Below, piece by piece: positions 36,156-46,654 of a DNA stretch of 64,000 nt. The position numbers and the translations under genes were made by a program. The notes beneath the pieces are model-generated. The model ran no database searches. It worked only from the letters and a program-made list of their open reading frames with translations, and was not told the DNA's origin. Numbering within the stretch: the stretch's first letter is position 1; the number at the start of each line of letters is the position of its first letter. This stretch comes from Salinicola rhizosphaerae. GTDB lineage: Bacteria > Pseudomonadota > Gammaproteobacteria > Pseudomonadales > Halomonadaceae. The stretch is taken from assembly GCF_014652715.1 (NCBI RefSeq), contig NZ_BMZI01000006.1:333656-397655 (forward strand), given 5' to 3'.

Positions 36156-39100
36156 GCGCTCTCTCCCATCGAAACTCGAGTGCGTTGCAGTCGTTCGATC
36201 AGCAACGGCGCGATGCGATTCGCCGCATCGCGACTGGTCATTTCCGCATGCGTCAGCGGCAGTTCCAGCGCCTCCACTTCGCGCGCGTACGGCTGCCACA
36301 ACCCGGCCTGAAGCTCGGGCCGATCGGCATGATCCAGCCCTGCCCGCAGATGCAGCAGCGTGCCGCCATAACGGCTGTGGTAGTGATTCCTGATCAGTCG
36401 GTTGGTCCCGGTCACTGCGCGCACGACCCCATTCAGCGCTGCCTCCGGCAGGTTGCCGAGCGTGCTGTCGCCGCGGCGCAGGAACCCGACGATCTTCTCG
36501 CGGCTATCGAGCTCCGGGTGCGCTTCGGGATCGTGTCCGGCAATCGCCAACAGCGCTCGCAGCGCGGCCACCGGATCGGGCTCGGGCTCGTTGCGCCAGC
36601 ACTCCGCAGGGTAAGCATCGAGCAGCGCGACCAGGCCCACTTCGCGCCCCAGCGCGCGCAGCCTCACCGCCATCGCCTGGGCGATGATGCCGCCGACCGA
36701 CCAGCCGACCAGATGCACTGGCCCGCGCGGATGGAGCTCGCGAACTCGCTCGACGTAGTCACGGGCGAGCGCATCGATGCTCGAGGGCAGCGCCTGCTCG
36801 GGATCGAGGGCCGGCGACTGCAGTCCGAACGCGGGTCGGCCGATCGCCCGCGCCAGGGCGCGATAGTTCCAGGCGACGCCACCGGCCGGGTGAATCGCGA
36901 ATAGCGGTGCCTCGTCGCTCTCCGCTGGCGACAGCCGGACCCAGGGCCCGAGCCCGTCGTCTCCGGCGACGCTGGCGCTATCGATCAACGCCGCCAGGCC
37001 TGCCACGGTCGGCGTGGAGAAGATCGCGCCCAGGCCGATATCGCGCTGCCAGCGCTGCTGGATCGCCAGTACCAGATGCACGGCGGTCAGCGAATCGCCG
37101 CCGAGGTCGAAGAAATCGGCATCGACGCCAGGCGGGCGCTCGCGACCGAGCACTTCGCTGAACAGTGCCGCCATGTCACGCTCGGTCTGGCTGCGCGGCG
37201 CGGCGCCCTCGTCTGCCTCGCACATCGGTAACGGCAACGCGCGGCGATCGAGCTTGCCGTTGGCGGTCAACGGCCAGCTCTCCAGCGCCACGAAGGCCGC
37301 CGGGATCATGTAATCGGGCACTCGGGCAGCGAGGTGGGTCGCCAGGCGAGATCGCAGCGCGGCCGCCCTCTCGCTGTCAGGCTGCTCGCCTTCAAATTTC
37401 TCGTTGCCAGCCGTCTCGAGCTGGACATAGCCGACCAGGCGCGGCTCGCCGGGCAGGTCCTCGCGCAGCATCACTTCGGCTCGCATCACCGCCGGGGCTG
37501 TCAGCAGTGCCGCCTCGATCTCGCCAAGTTCGATGCGTAGCCCGCGCAGCTTGACCTGATCGTCGCCGCGGCCGAGAAACTCGAGCGCGCCGTCGCGGCG
37601 CCAGCGCGCGATGTCGCCGCTCTTGTAGAGCCGCCCGCCCGGCACATGCGGGTCGCCGATGAAGCGCTCGGCGGTCAGCGCGGGGCGCCGTAGATAGCCG
37701 CGGGCCAGCTGCACGCCGCCGAGGTAGAGATCCCCGGCGACGCCGGGGGGCAGAGGCCGCATCCGAGCATCGAGGACGTAGAGACGCGTGTTCCAGACCG
37801 GGTAGCCGATCGGTACGGCGCGGGAGCGGTCCTCCCGCCCCGCCGGCCACCAGCTGACGTCGACGGCAGCTTCCGTCGGGCCGTACAGGTTGTACAGCTC
37901 GGCATCGATCAGCGTATGGAACCGATCACGCAATTCGGCGCCGAGCGCCTCACCGCTGACGAATACGCGGGTCAGCGTCAGTCCGTGCGTGTCCGGCGTG
38001 GCGAGGAATGCCGCCAGCATCGACGGTACGAAATGCAGCGTGGTGATCCGATGCTCGCGGATCAGCGCCGCCAGCGCCCGCGGGTCACGATGCGCCTCCG
38101 GCGGCGCCACGACCAGGGTCGCGCCAGCCAAGAGCGGCAGGAAGAATTCCCATACGGAGACGTCGAAGGTGGCCGGCGTCTTCTGCAAAATGCGATCGTC
38201 GCTCGAGAATCCGAACTGCTCGCGCATCCACTCCAGCCGATTGACGATGGCGCGGTGCTCGACCACCACCCCCTTGGGTTCGCCGGTCGAACCGGAGGTG
38301 TAGATCACGTAGGCCGCGTCCTGCGGGCGTGGCGCGCTGTCGAGCGTCGCTTCGGTCGGCTGCTCGCGCCATGCCTCGGGCGTCAACGTGGTGAGACCGT
38401 GGAAACGATGTCGGGCGTCGGCACTCACCAGCACGCAGGGCGGCCGAGCCGAGTCCAGAATCCGCTGCAGTCGCTCATCGGGATGGGCGAGATCCAGCGG
38501 CAGATAGGCCCCGCCGGCGCGCTGGACGGCGACCAGCGCGATGACCTGCTCCAGCGAGCGCGGCATGGCGACCGCGACGACCGACTCGCGTCCCACCCCG
38601 CCCTCACGGAGCTGCTGAGCCAAGGCGCGCGTGCGCCGCTCGAGTTCGGCATACGTCATCCGGCAGCCCGGCGCTTCGAGCGCCACCGCCGCGGGCGAAT
38701 CGGCCATGGTCTGCTCGTAGAGCGAGACCAGCGTCGCTTCCGGCAGCGAGTGCGCCGTCGCGTTGACGTCATGAAGATAGCGCTGCGCCTCTGCCGGCGT
38801 TGCCAGCCCGACGTCATCGAGCCCGGCACCGCGAGCGTGGGTTTCGATCGCCGCCTGCAGAAAAGTCGACAGGCGCAGCGCGTGCGCCTCGACCTGATCC
38901 GCGTCGTAGAGCGCGGGATTGGCCTCAATCTCGAGCGTCAGGACCTGAACCGCATCGCCACGAAACCCCAGCGTGACGTCATCGACCGGACCGGTGGCGA
39001 GAATCTCCAGCCGGGTATCCAGCCCCTCGGAGAGCTTCAGCGGTCGCTCGAACGGCTGCACGTTGATCAGCGGGCCGTGCAAGCGGCGCTGACCGCCGAT

Positions 39101-40150
39101 CAGGCCCAGATCGCGGCGGATCTGCTCGCCGCGATAGCGACCGTGGCGGCGCGCTTTCATCAGCGCCGTGGCGGTCTCGTCGACGAGCGTGGCAACATCA
39201 TCAGCCCGTGCGACCCGCAGGGGCAGCACGTTCATGACCATCGCCGGCACCCGCGCGGAGGCGCTGCCCAGGCGCCCCATCCAGGGTACGCCGACGATGC
39301 ACTCCGCGCCGCCGACATGGCGCCGGCAGTACTCGGCCGTCAGCGCCGTCAACACATCCGGCCACGGCTGCCCGAGCGTCTGCGACAGCGCCCGCAGGCC
39401 CTCGCGAAGCGTGGCGTCCAGCGCCATCGCGTAACGATGGCTATCGTCGCTGGCCGGTGCCAGCACCGCCGTCTCCAGGCCGGTCGCAGCGGGTGCGCCA
39501 CTCAGGGTTTCCCGCCACCAGGCAGCATCACGCTGACGTTTCTCGCCCTGGGAATAGGTAGCATCCTCGTCGAGCACCGCCGAGAACGCGCCGAGCTGAC
39601 GCTCGGGCGTCTCGTCAGCCGCCTGCAGCGCCAGTCGATAGCGCTCGGCGAGGCGCTCGCCCAAGAGCGCCATGCCGTAGCCATCGGTCGCGAGGTGATG
39701 AACGCGCAGATACCACACGAAGTGCCGCTCGCCGAGCCGCAGAAGACGCTGGCACGCCAGCGCATCGCGCGTCGGGTCGACCGGCGTCAGTCGCTCTTCG
39801 CGCATCCACGCCTGCGCCGCTTGCGCGGGCTGTGGCGTTGCCGACAGATCGATCCGCTCCAGACGCGGCCACCCGTCGGGATCGACCCACTGCCGCGGGC
39901 CGGTGTCGCCGTCGGTCATGCACAGGGCCAGCGCCTCGGTTTCCCTGGCGACGCGGTCCGCGGCACGCGTGAAGGTCTCGACATCCAGCTCGCCCTCGAT
40001 CCACAGCGCGTGGGCGGTATTGCAGAACGGATTGTCGGGGGCCAGCTGCTGGGCATACCAGAGCCCGGTCTGCGCCTCGCTTAGCGGTCGCATCGTCGGC
40101 GTCACCTTCGCGCGCGGCGTGCGCACCTCGTTTTCCTGCACGCTGCTCAT
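36152..40150 (-). CDS. entF: Nonribosomal peptide synthetase EntF-like (C-A-PCP-TE), serine-activating
   Basis: A 1332-aa single-module synthetase. The condensation domain spans ~20-440 with HHLATDG at 151-157. The adenylation domain (~470-970) has [11 protein letters not shown] at 617. The ten specificity residues read D663 V664 W667 H706 F730 S732 L755 V763 D764 K966, i.e. DVWHFSLVDK, the serine code of E. coli EntF. The PCP attachment Ser is S1020 in DLGGDS. The thioesterase (~1080-1320) has nucleophile S1151 in GWSVGG and H1301. It should couple 2,3-DHB to Ser and cyclise the trimer as in enterobactin. ATG 40150 overlaps the carrier-protein stop by 4 bases. No mbtH-like gene is visible nearby. 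Confidence 0.95.
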   Translation of the reverse strand: MSSVQENEVRTPRAKVTPTMRPLSEAQTGLWYAQQLAPDNPFCNTAHALWIEGELDVETFTRAADRVARETEALALCMTDGDTGPRQWVDPDGWPRLERIDLSATPQPAQAAQAWMREERLTPVDPTRDALACQRLLRLGERHFVWYLRVHHLATDGYGMALLGERLAERYRLALQAADETPERQLGAFSAVLDEDATYSQGEKRQRDAAWWRETLSGAPAATGLETAVLAPASDDSHRYAMALDATLREGLRALSQTLGQPWPDVLTALTAEYCRRHVGGAECIVGVPWMGRLGSASARVPAMVMNVLPLRVARADDVATLVDETATALMKARRHGRYRGEQIRRDLGLIGGQRRLHGPLINVQPFERPLKLSEGLDTRLEILATGPVDDVTLGFRGDAVQVLTLEIEANPALYDADQVEAHALRLSTFLQAAIETHARGAGLDDVGLATPAEAQRYLHDVNATAHSLPEATLVSLYEQTMADSPAAVALEAPGCRMTYAELERRTRALAQQLREGGVGRESVVAVAMPRSLEQVIALVAVQRAGGAYLPLDLAHPDERLQRILDSARPPCVLVSADARHRFHGLTTLTPEAWREQPTEATLDSAPRPQDAAYVIYTSGSTGEPKGVVVEHRAIVNRLEWMREQFGFSSDDRILQKTPATFDVSVWEFFLPLLAGATLVVAPPEAHRDPRALAALIREHRITTLHFVPSMLAAFLATPDTHGLTLTRVFVSGEALGAELRDRFHTLIDAELYNLYGPTEAAVDVSWWPAGREDRSRAVPIGYPVWNTRLYVLDARMRPLPPGVAGDLYLGGVQLARGYLRRPALTAERFIGDPHVPGGRLYKSGDIARWRRDGALEFLGRGDDQVKLRGLRIELGEIEAALLTAPAVMRAEVMLREDLPGEPRLVGYVQLETAGNEKFEGEQPDSERAAALRSRLATHLAARVPDYMIPAAFVALESWPLTANGKLDRRALPLPMCEADEGAAPRSQTERDMAALFSEVLGRERPPGVDADFFDLGGDSLTAVHLVLAIQQRWQRDIGLGAIFSTPTVAGLAALIDSASVAGDDGLGPWVRLSPAESDEAPLFAIHPAGGVAWNYRALARAIGRPAFGLQSPALDPEQALPSSIDALARDYVERVRELHPRGPVHLVGWSVGGIIAQAMAVRLRALGREVGLVALLDAYPAECWRNEPEPDPVAALRALLAIAGHDPEAHPELDSREKIVGFLRRGDSTLGNLPEAALNGVVRAVTGTNRLIRNHYHSRYGGTLLHLRAGLDHADRPELQAGLWQPYAREVEALELPLTHAEMTSRDAANRIAPLLIERLQRTRVSMGESA

Positions 40151-40428
40151 GGCGCCTCCGGCGCGCGACGCTGCAGCGCGTCGATCCGCGCCCACCACTC
40201 GTTCAGCGTCGGCTGCTCCATCAGCTCGGCAAACGGTATCTCGACGCCCGTTTCGCTCCAGCGCGAGGCCAGATTGAGCACGCGCATCGAATCCAGGCCG
40301 TGGTCGACCAGATTGTCGTCGTCGGCGATCTCCTCCGGCGACTCCCCCAGTATCTGGGCAATATCCGCGCGCAGGCGCTCGAGGCTCAGCGCCGGGTCTC
40401 GAGCATCGGTCGGGGTGGATGCGTTCAT
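40147..40428 (-). CDS. Stand-alone aryl carrier protein (detached EntB C-terminal domain)
   Basis: A 93-aa phosphopantetheine-binding protein. The attachment Ser is in DNLVDHGLDSMRVL, closely resembling the EntB carrier motif (DNLIDYGLDSVRMM, from memory), and PTLNEWWARI matches the EntB C-terminus. In most enterobactin-type systems this domain is fused to isochorismatase. Here it begins with its own ATG at 40428, overlapping the isochorismatase stop by 4 bases in a different frame. It should carry the DHB group loaded by EntE to the EntF condensation domain. The open frame extending to 40863 is antiparallel-frame noise within entB. Confidence 0.9.
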   Translation of the reverse strand: MNASTPTDARDPALSLERLRADIAQILGESPEEIADDDNLVDHGLDSMRVLNLASRWSETGVEIPFAELMEQPTLNEWWARIDALQRRAPEAP

Positions 40429-41060
40429 GACAGCACCTCCAGCAGTCGTTCGGTAGTCAGCGGTACGCCGCAGGTACGCGCCACCCAATGCAGTGCGCGC
40501 TCGTGATCGGCGCGGGAGAAATCGGCCAGCGCATCGGCGACGAAGAACGGCTCGATATCGCGCTGAAAGGCCTCGACCGCGGTCGCGGCACAGCCAATGT
40601 GGGCGTAGACGCCGGTGATCGCCAGCTGGTCGCGCTGGCGCACCCGTAGCAGGGTCTCCAGGTTGCTGCGCTGAAAGGCGCTGTAGCGATGCTTGACCAG
40701 CACGTGATCGTCCGGCCCCGGCGCAAGCGCGTCGACGATCGCTTCGTGCTCGTCGATCGCCTGCATGCCGGGCCCCCACAGGTCGGCCTGGAGCCCGCGA
40801 TCGCGACGGTCCTGATTGCCCTGCTGGGCGGTGTAGAAAACCGGAATGCCCTTGGCGCGGCACTGCGCGATCAGTCGCGCCATATTGGCGATCGCCGGGG
40901 AGAGCGGCGTCGAATCCACCGCGTAGGCAGCGAGAAAATAGCGCTGCATATCATGCACGAGTAGTGCCATACGTTCGGGTTGCGGCTGCCACGGCGCGCG
41001 CGGTTCGGGCAGTTCGTCACCCGTCGGCAGCGCGTAGGCGGGAATGGTCGGTAGACCCAT
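40425..41060 (-). CDS. entB: Isochorismatase (EntB N-terminal domain only)
   Basis: A 211-aa cysteine-hydrolase-fold enzyme that converts isochorismate to 2,3-dihydro-2,3-DHB and pyruvate. Family features are the N-terminal [19 protein letters not shown] with the catalytic Asp, VKHRYSAFQRSNLE and ITGVYAHIGCAATA. E. coli EntB is 285 aa including a carrier domain. This protein stops after GVPLTTERLLEVLS, exactly where the linker begins. Its start overlaps the entE stop as TGATG. A separate carrier gene follows immediately. Confidence 0.93.
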   Translation of the reverse strand: MGLPTIPAYALPTGDELPEPRAPWQPQPERMALLVHDMQRYFLAAYAVDSTPLSPAIANMARLIAQCRAKGIPVFYTAQQGNQDRRDRGLQADLWGPGMQAIDEHEAIVDALAPGPDDHVLVKHRYSAFQRSNLETLLRVRQRDQLAITGVYAHIGCAATAVEAFQRDIEPFFVADALADFSRADHERALHWVARTCGVPLTTERLLEVLS

Positions 41061-42793
41061 CAGGAACTCTCCCCCTGTTTGACGGCGTCATGGGGCTCGG
41101 GATCGTTTCGCTCACCCCCTTGCTGTTCGGTCACGAAGCGCTCACGCAGATGCGCGCGCAGCTCGCGCCGGCTCACCTTACCGACCGCCGTGGTGCCAAA
41201 GGCGTCGACGAAAACGACCTGATCCGGCACCTTGAACGCGGCCAGTCCGCGCTCTCGCACCCAGCGCTTGAGCTCGACCGCGCGCGGACGCTCGGCGCGG
41301 GCGATGACGAAAGCACAGCTTCGCTCGCCAAGGTAGGCATCGGGAATCGAGACCACGGCGGCGTCGAACACCGCAGGATGGGCCAGCAGATGATCTTCGA
41401 TCTCCTCGGCGGAGATCTTCTCGCCGGCGCGGTTGATATGATCGGTGGCGCGCCCCTGCACGACCAGATATCCGCCCGCCAGCCGCTGTACCACATCACC
41501 GGTGCGATAGAAGCCGTCATCGGTGAAGCTGCGCGCGTTGGCGCCGTCGTCGTTGTGATAGCCGCGAATGGTGTAAGGACCGCGCACCAGCAAGTGTCCG
41601 GCGCTGCCCTCGGGGACCAGATCGCCGTGATCGTCGACGATGAGCACCTCATCGTCGGGACTGATCGGGCGTCCCTGGCTCTGCAGCACGATCTCTTCGC
41701 GATCATCGAGTCGCGTGTAGTTGACCAGCCCCTCGGCCATGCCGAATACCTGCTGCAGCTGACAGTCGAGGGTTTCCTTCAGCCGTCGCGCCGCTTCCGG
41801 CACCAGCTTGGCGCCACCGACCTGCATGACCTGCAAGCTGGAGAGATCATGAGACGACGCCTTGGCGGCGTCAGCCCACAAGAGCGCCAGCGGCGGCACC
41901 AGGCCCACGCAGGTGACACGCTCGGCCTCGATCAGCGGAAACGCCTGTGCCGTCCCCGGGCCGGGGCTGAGCACGACCCGCGCGCCGGCGTATAGCGCCC
42001 CGAGCCAGCCGGGCGAACTGGCCGGAAAGTTGTGCGCGGCCGGCAACGCGACCAGGTAGACGCTCTCTCGGTCGATCCCGCAGATCTCGTTGCTGGCCCG
42101 AAACGAGTAGATGTAGTCATCGTGGGTGCGCGGAATCAGCTTGGAGAGTCCGGTACTGCCACCGGAGATCTGCAGGAATGCGACCGACTGCGGGTCCGGG
42201 TCATCAGGCAGCGCCTGGTGGTCTCCCGCCAGCGCGGCGAGTGAAGTGAACTCCTCGGCGTCTCCGGCGATGATCACGTTCGCTACCGCCGGCACCTCCG
42301 CGCGCAGCGCCCGGGCCAGCGTGCGGTGGTCGAAGCCCTCGTGCCGTGCCGCGGTGATATAGGCGCTGGCCTCGGCCTTGCGGGCGAAGTGCACGAGCTC
42401 CGTCAGCCGATGCGCCGGCAGCGTATAGACGGGAATCAAGCCGGCGCGGAACAGTCCGCACACGACCGGGATGAACTCGGCGACGTTGCCGAACTGCACC
42501 AGTACGCGGTCACCGGGAGTGAGTCCGAGCGCCAGCAGGCCGGCGCCGATGCGCTCTGCCTCCTGCCACAGCTCGGCGTATGTGTAGCGGGCATCGCCGG
42601 CGACCAGCGCCGTGCGGTCAGCGCACTCTCGCGCCCGTTCCCGCAGGAAGCCCGGCATCGTCTCGCCGCGCCAGTAACCGGCGGCGCGATAGCGTTCGAC
42701 GAACTCGTCAGGCCACACCTGGCGCAGCGGCAGGCGGGCAGCGTGATGTTGGCTCATGAAATGACTGGCCTCAACGGTTGATGAATGGGTCAT
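41060..42793 (-). CDS. entE: 2,3-dihydroxybenzoate-AMP ligase
   Basis: A 577-aa stand-alone adenylation enzyme that activates DHB and loads the aryl carrier protein. The P-loop is [19 protein letters not shown], the aryl-acid pocket region is [34 protein letters not shown] is nearly identical to E. coli EntE, and the C-terminal catalytic Lys is in [12 protein letters not shown]. The start 42793 is chosen because it overlaps the entC stop as ATGA; ATG 42757 (565 aa) is a second possibility and fits the E. coli N-terminus. Open frame beyond 42793 belongs to entC in another frame. Confidence 0.94.
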   Translation of the reverse strand: MTHSSTVEASHFMSQHHAARLPLRQVWPDEFVERYRAAGYWRGETMPGFLRERARECADRTALVAGDARYTYAELWQEAERIGAGLLALGLTPGDRVLVQFGNVAEFIPVVCGLFRAGLIPVYTLPAHRLTELVHFARKAEASAYITAARHEGFDHRTLARALRAEVPAVANVIIAGDAEEFTSLAALAGDHQALPDDPDPQSVAFLQISGGSTGLSKLIPRTHDDYIYSFRASNEICGIDRESVYLVALPAAHNFPASSPGWLGALYAGARVVLSPGPGTAQAFPLIEAERVTCVGLVPPLALLWADAAKASSHDLSSLQVMQVGGAKLVPEAARRLKETLDCQLQQVFGMAEGLVNYTRLDDREEIVLQSQGRPISPDDEVLIVDDHGDLVPEGSAGHLLVRGPYTIRGYHNDDGANARSFTDDGFYRTGDVVQRLAGGYLVVQGRATDHINRAGEKISAEEIEDHLLAHPAVFDAAVVSIPDAYLGERSCAFVIARAERPRAVELKRWVRERGLAAFKVPDQVVFVDAFGTTAVGKVSRRELRAHLRERFVTEQQGGERNDPEPHDAVKQGESS

Positions 42794-43974
42794 CGAGCGG
42801 CGACGGCCCTGTCGCGGGTCGCGCGCTCCTCGATGCCGAGCGCCGTCAGCAGCGCCATGAACTTGGCCGCGGTCTCCTCGACTTCCAGCGCCGGCGTGGA
42901 GTCGGCGACGATGCCGGCACCGGCGAACAGGCGCAGGTCCTTGCCCTGCACGCGGGCGCAGCGGATCGCCACGTACCAGTCGCCATCCCCCTGAGCATCG
43001 ACCCAGCCGACGGCGCCGGCGTAGAAGCCGCGATCTACCGGCTCGAGTGACTGGATCAACGCCATCGCGCTCTCCCGCGGCGTGCCGCAGACCGCGGGTG
43101 TGGGGTGCAAGAGCGCCGCCAGTTCGGCACTGGACGGCGCCGGCGACTTGAGCGTGCCGACGATTGGCGTGCCGAGATGCCACATCGTCTCGGTGGCGTG
43201 CAGCGAGGGCACATCGGGAGCGTCGAGCTCGCTGCATAGCGGCGCCAGTGCCTCGACGATCGCTTCCACCACATAGCGGTGCTCGGTCAGATCCTTGGCC
43301 GATGCCTGAAGCGAGCGCGCAACGCGTTGATCCTCCTGCGGATCGCTCGAGCGTCGCGCGGAACCGGCCAGCGGGTGAGAGGTGATCGTCAGTCCGCGAC
43401 GCGAGAGCAGAAGCTCCGGTGACGCGCCGACCAGCCAGGCCGGCGCCTGCCCGGCGTCGACCGGGAGTGGCACCGTATAGGTGGTGACGCTCGGATCGCG
43501 TTGCAGGCATCCAGCCAGCGCCAGCGGGTCGACGGCCCGCACCGCCTCGAAGCGCAGACTGCGCGCGAGCACCGCCTTGCACAGATCGGTGGTGTCATCG
43601 TGCAGACGCTCGACGCAGCTCGAGACCATGCCAGCGTAGCCATCGGCAGCCGGCTCGGGTCGGGCCGGGCCGGCCAGCGCAGGCGGTTCTGCGACTGCCG
43701 CCGGCCAGTCGGACAAGACCCGTTCCGGCTGATATAGCGCATCGTCGGCGTCACGATCGAACGGCAGCGCGCCGACCAGCAGTGCCGGACCCTTGGGGCC
43801 GGCATCGAAGAAGGTCCGCACCCGCTCCGCCAACGTGGCAGCCGGCCCGCGAGACAGCGCCGCCCGATGCCCGCTGGTGGCCAGCTGGAACTGCGCGGCG
43901 CGCAGCGTGAAGGTTGCCGCATCCGCGGACATGAGCGTGGCGTCGCCGGGGCGACGAGAGGATAAGCGTGTCAT
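42790..43974 (-). CDS. entC: Isochorismate synthase
   Basis: A 394-aa chorismate-binding enzyme converting chorismate to isochorismate, the entry step to 2,3-DHB. Conserved blocks are KAVLARSL (catalytic Lys), [49 protein letters not shown] and [10 protein letters not shown], with the C-terminal [18 protein letters not shown] containing the Mg-binding Glu. GGGAG lies 7 nt before ATG 43974, which overlaps the entS stop by 4 bases. The much longer open frame to 45048 lies in the entS gene and is rejected. Confidence 0.94.
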   Translation of the reverse strand: MTRLSSRRPGDATLMSADAATFTLRAAQFQLATSGHRAALSRGPAATLAERVRTFFDAGPKGPALLVGALPFDRDADDALYQPERVLSDWPAAVAEPPALAGPARPEPAADGYAGMVSSCVERLHDDTTDLCKAVLARSLRFEAVRAVDPLALAGCLQRDPSVTTYTVPLPVDAGQAPAWLVGASPELLLSRRGLTITSHPLAGSARRSSDPQEDQRVARSLQASAKDLTEHRYVVEAIVEALAPLCSELDAPDVPSLHATETMWHLGTPIVGTLKSPAPSSAELAALLHPTPAVCGTPRESAMALIQSLEPVDRGFYAGAVGWVDAQGDGDWYVAIRCARVQGKDLRLFAGAGIVADSTPALEVEETAAKFMALLTALGIEERATRDRAVAAR

Positions 43975-45251
43975 GAAATGTCTCCCGAACCATGAATGCG
44001 ATGTCGCCAGAGGGCAATCGCGAGACCCAGCAACAGTGCGCCGACGACGAGATAGGGCGCGCTCGGCGACCCGCGATAAAGCAGCGTGCCCGCCAAAGGG
44101 CCGACGACCATGCCCAGCCCCTGCATGGAGCCGATCAGCCCGGCCGCTGCGCCCTGCTCGTGGGACTCGACGGCGTTGGCGGTCAGCGCCTGCAGTGACG
44201 GCCGGACCAGCCCCATGCCGACCCCGGCGATGGCGTAGACCGCCAGCAGCTGCCACTGGGCGAACACCAGCGAGACACCGGTAAAACCGACGGCGGAGAG
44301 CAGCGCACCGCACAGTAGCCAGCGTCGCGGAGGCCAGGTCAGCCGGGTCATTGCCCACTGCGACGCGATCAGACCGACGCCCACGGCTGTCAGTGCGAAT
44401 CCCGCGACGCGGGCGCCATCCGCCGCCGAGAGCGAGAGTCGGTCGATGGCAAAGAAGCCGATCGTGACCTGAGTGACGCTGATCGAAATCATCGCGGCAA
44501 AGGCGGCGAAGATCGGCAGGCGCAGTCGCGCATCCCGCCAACCGACGGCGGATGGGGCCGGCGCACGTGCCGAGGCAGGACGAGCCCGCGGCAGTCGCCA
44601 GCCGACGGCCAGCAGCGCAAGCAGCGGCAGCAATGTGGCCGCGTAAAGCACCAGCGACAGGTCGTAGATCGCGATCCAGCCCGCGATCATGGGGCCCGCC
44701 ACCATGCCGACGGCGTTGGCCGCGCCGAGGCGTGCCATGGCGCTGGCTCGCCGATTGGGTGGTACCTGGTCGGCGATATGCGCCGCCGCGCTCGGCGGCA
44801 CCGCGGCATAGACGAGCCCGATCAAGGCTCGCGCGCCGACGATGACCATGACCGACACGAGCACCCGGGGCGGATGCGCCAGTGCGCGATCGACGAACAG
44901 CGCGAGCAGACCGCAGATCAGCGTGAAACAGGCAAGCGACACCATCAGCACGCGGCGTCGGCCGATACGATCGCTGTACTGCCCCCAGCGCCGGGCCGAG
45001 AGCATCCACAGCACGCCGGCTGCCGTCATCGAAAGCCCGGCATGCCATTCGGATAATCCAAGCAGACGGGTCAAAGGACCGACGACGGCGACGAATGCCA
45101 TCATCGCCATGGTTCCGGCCAGCGCCACGAACGCGACGGCATTCAGACCGACCGGTGCCTGCGTGCCAGCTTCGCCGATGCCAGTGTCGGTCAAACCCTC
45201 GACACGCCTGGCACGGTGCGGATCAGCGTTGCGAAATTGCGTTCCGGACAT
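43971..45251 (-). CDS. MFS exporter, probable siderophore exporter EntS-like
   Basis: A 426-aa major facilitator with about 12 membrane segments. The motif-A loop between TM2 and TM3 is seen in RRWGQYSDRIGRRRVLM. The drug-efflux-type pattern (GARALIGLVYAAVPPSAAAHIAD, ANAVGMVAGPMIAG) fits the DHA1 group. As first gene of the ent operon it should export the finished siderophore across the inner membrane. GGAAGG lies 6 nt before ATG 45251; a longer open frame to 45323 is not supported. It is not close to E. coli EntS in detail, so the role rests on context. Confidence 0.85.
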   Translation of the reverse strand: MSGTQFRNADPHRARRVEGLTDTGIGEAGTQAPVGLNAVAFVALAGTMAMMAFVAVVGPLTRLLGLSEWHAGLSMTAAGVLWMLSARRWGQYSDRIGRRRVLMVSLACFTLICGLLALFVDRALAHPPRVLVSVMVIVGARALIGLVYAAVPPSAAAHIADQVPPNRRASAMARLGAANAVGMVAGPMIAGWIAIYDLSLVLYAATLLPLLALLAVGWRLPRARPASARAPAPSAVGWRDARLRLPIFAAFAAMISISVTQVTIGFFAIDRLSLSAADGARVAGFALTAVGVGLIASQWAMTRLTWPPRRWLLCGALLSAVGFTGVSLVFAQWQLLAVYAIAGVGMGLVRPSLQALTANAVESHEQGAAAGLIGSMQGLGMVVGPLAGTLLYRGSPSAPYLVVGALLLGLAIALWRHRIHGSGDIS

Positions 45252-45303
45252 GTGAACCTTCCGGGAAGAGGAAGTCTCTCGCCGCGAGATCGGCGGCGAG
45301 GCG

Positions 45304-45336
45304 AAAACGCGCTGCCGGGCCAACCCGGCCGGCAGC
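45304..45336 (-). terminator. Terminator or attenuator between the propeller gene and the ent operon
   Basis: GCTGCCGG (45311-45318) pairs perfectly with CCGGCAGC (45329-45336). On the minus strand the hairpin is followed by GCG and TTTT (A-run 45304-45307). It lies 18 bp after the propeller stop and 53 bp before entS. Confidence 0.6.
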
Positions 45337-45353
45337 GACGGGCAGACGCGTGA

Positions 45354-46553
45354 TCAGGGCGCGATGCGGATCACGGTATTCCCGTCAGGCTCGAAGGGCG
45401 TCGGCACATCGTCCGGCGCGTGCCGCCCACGCCCTTTCGCTTTATTGCTGACGTAGACATCGCCGTCTTCGGCATCTATGGCAACGGTCTGAGGATGGCT
45501 CCCGGCAGCCAGATAGGCGCTCACGTGACGGGTATCGCCATCGATGACGGCGACGCTGCCATCGCCACGATTGGCGACGTAAAGATTGCCGTCGTGCGGG
45601 TTGAGCCTGGCACTGAGCGCCCCTTCGCCAGTAGCGATGTCGTCGATGACCTCGCCGCTATCGAGATCGATCACGCCGATCCCGCCGGCTTTCTGGTTCA
45701 CGGCATAGAGCACGCCCCGATCGTGATCGATCTCGACGTTGACGGTCCCTACCCCACCCATGATGCCCTCGGTGGATTGCTTCTCGATCTGGGACTGCGG
45801 GGCGGCTGGCAGGCGGCGCAGGACTTCGTGGCTGTCGGCATCCAGCTCCGCAATTTGCGAATTGGCCAGGTCGGCGACGTAAAGACGCCGCGTCTGTGGA
45901 TCGAGCGCCAGGCCGGTCGCCACCTTGACCGGATTGTCGATCACGTCGGTGAGGCTGTCGTCGCTGCCGTCGATCACCCAGATCGTGCTGTTGCGCACGG
46001 GTGCGTCACCCTTGGCAAAACCGCCCACGACGCTGACATAGATCGTGTTGGTCGTCGGGTCGACCACCGGCTGACGGACGTGGTCGGCCTGCCCTTCCGG
46101 TGCGTGAATCAGCGCCGTGCGCTCGCCGCTGGCGATATCGAACACGGCGACGGTGCCGCTGCGCGTGTCGGTGGCGTAGAGCTTCTGCGTTTTCGGGTTG
46201 AGGGCAAGGCCGAACGGGCTGACGTTGCCGGTATCGATGCGTTTGACCACCTCCAGCGTGTCGGCGTCCAGCACCACGATGCCGGCCGGTGTGTCATGCG
46301 CGCTCCCGTCGGCGGCGACCACATGGTTGCTCACCGTCGCGGCATAGAGACGGTGGTTCTGCGGGTCGAAAGCGATCTCGTAGACACTGCCCGCCACCTG
46401 GGTTCGCTGGGCGACGAACGGATGCGTCTGGTTTGCCGGACCACTGGCGAGCGCCTGATGAGTCATACCGATCGAAACCGCCAGGAGCGACAGCCCCACC
46501 CAGCGCTTCGCAGCGCCGCGAAGGCTCCCGTTGTAACTATTGAGCTCGTGCAT
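45354..46553 (-). CDS. YncE-like secreted beta-propeller protein
   Basis: A 399-aa protein with signal peptide (MHELNSYNGSLRGAAKR, then hydrophobic WVGLSLLAVSIGM, cleavage after ALAS near residue 38). The mature part is a seven-bladed propeller with repeated LYxxD/Y..TGxV, e.g. RLYAATVSNHVV, KLYATDTRSGTVAVFD, RLYVADLANSQIAELD, NLYVANRGDGSVAVID. E. coli YncE is a periplasmic propeller made under iron limitation. ATG 46553 is taken as start with AAGGGA ~10 nt upstream; ATG 46562 is an alternative. A Fur-box-like site lies 83 bp upstream. It heads the ent gene array, so a role in siderophore handling is likely but unproven. Confidence 0.85.
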   Translation of the reverse strand: MHELNSYNGSLRGAAKRWVGLSLLAVSIGMTHQALASGPANQTHPFVAQRTQVAGSVYEIAFDPQNHRLYAATVSNHVVAADGSAHDTPAGIVVLDADTLEVVKRIDTGNVSPFGLALNPKTQKLYATDTRSGTVAVFDIASGERTALIHAPEGQADHVRQPVVDPTTNTIYVSVVGGFAKGDAPVRNSTIWVIDGSDDSLTDVIDNPVKVATGLALDPQTRRLYVADLANSQIAELDADSHEVLRRLPAAPQSQIEKQSTEGIMGGVGTVNVEIDHDRGVLYAVNQKAGGIGVIDLDSGEVIDDIATGEGALSARLNPHDGNLYVANRGDGSVAVIDGDTRHVSAYLAAGSHPQTVAIDAEDGDVYVSNKAKGRGRHAPDDVPTPFEPDGNTVIRIAP

Positions 46554-46635
46554 CGAAAGCATTTCCCTTGAACTGGATGACGTCGAATTTCGGAGGCACG
46601 GCCACCGAATCCGAATCGCCGATCTTTTTAACACG

Positions 46636-46654
46636 AATAATAGTAATTCTCATC
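46636..46654 (-). promoter_or_regulatory. Fur-box-like site before the propeller/ent genes
   Basis: The 19 bases (plus strand AATAATAGTAATTCTCATC) match 13 of 19 positions of the Fur consensus, 83 bp upstream of the propeller start. No other Fur-like site is seen before entS, so this may control the whole array by read-through. The stretch 46655-46942 has no recognised gene. Confidence 0.55.

Noticed and set aside
37916..40084. 722-aa plus-strand open frame opposite entF
   Set aside because: Antisense to an NRPS with all domain motifs; composition is Arg/Gln/His-rich noise.
40147..40863. 238-aa open frame containing the aryl carrier protein
   Set aside because: The first ~145 residues are an Arg-rich out-of-frame reading of the isochorismatase gene; the carrier protein starts at 40428.
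42790..45048. 752-aa open frame containing isochorismate synthase
   Set aside because: Residues before the ATG at 43974 are an out-of-frame reading of the MFS exporter.
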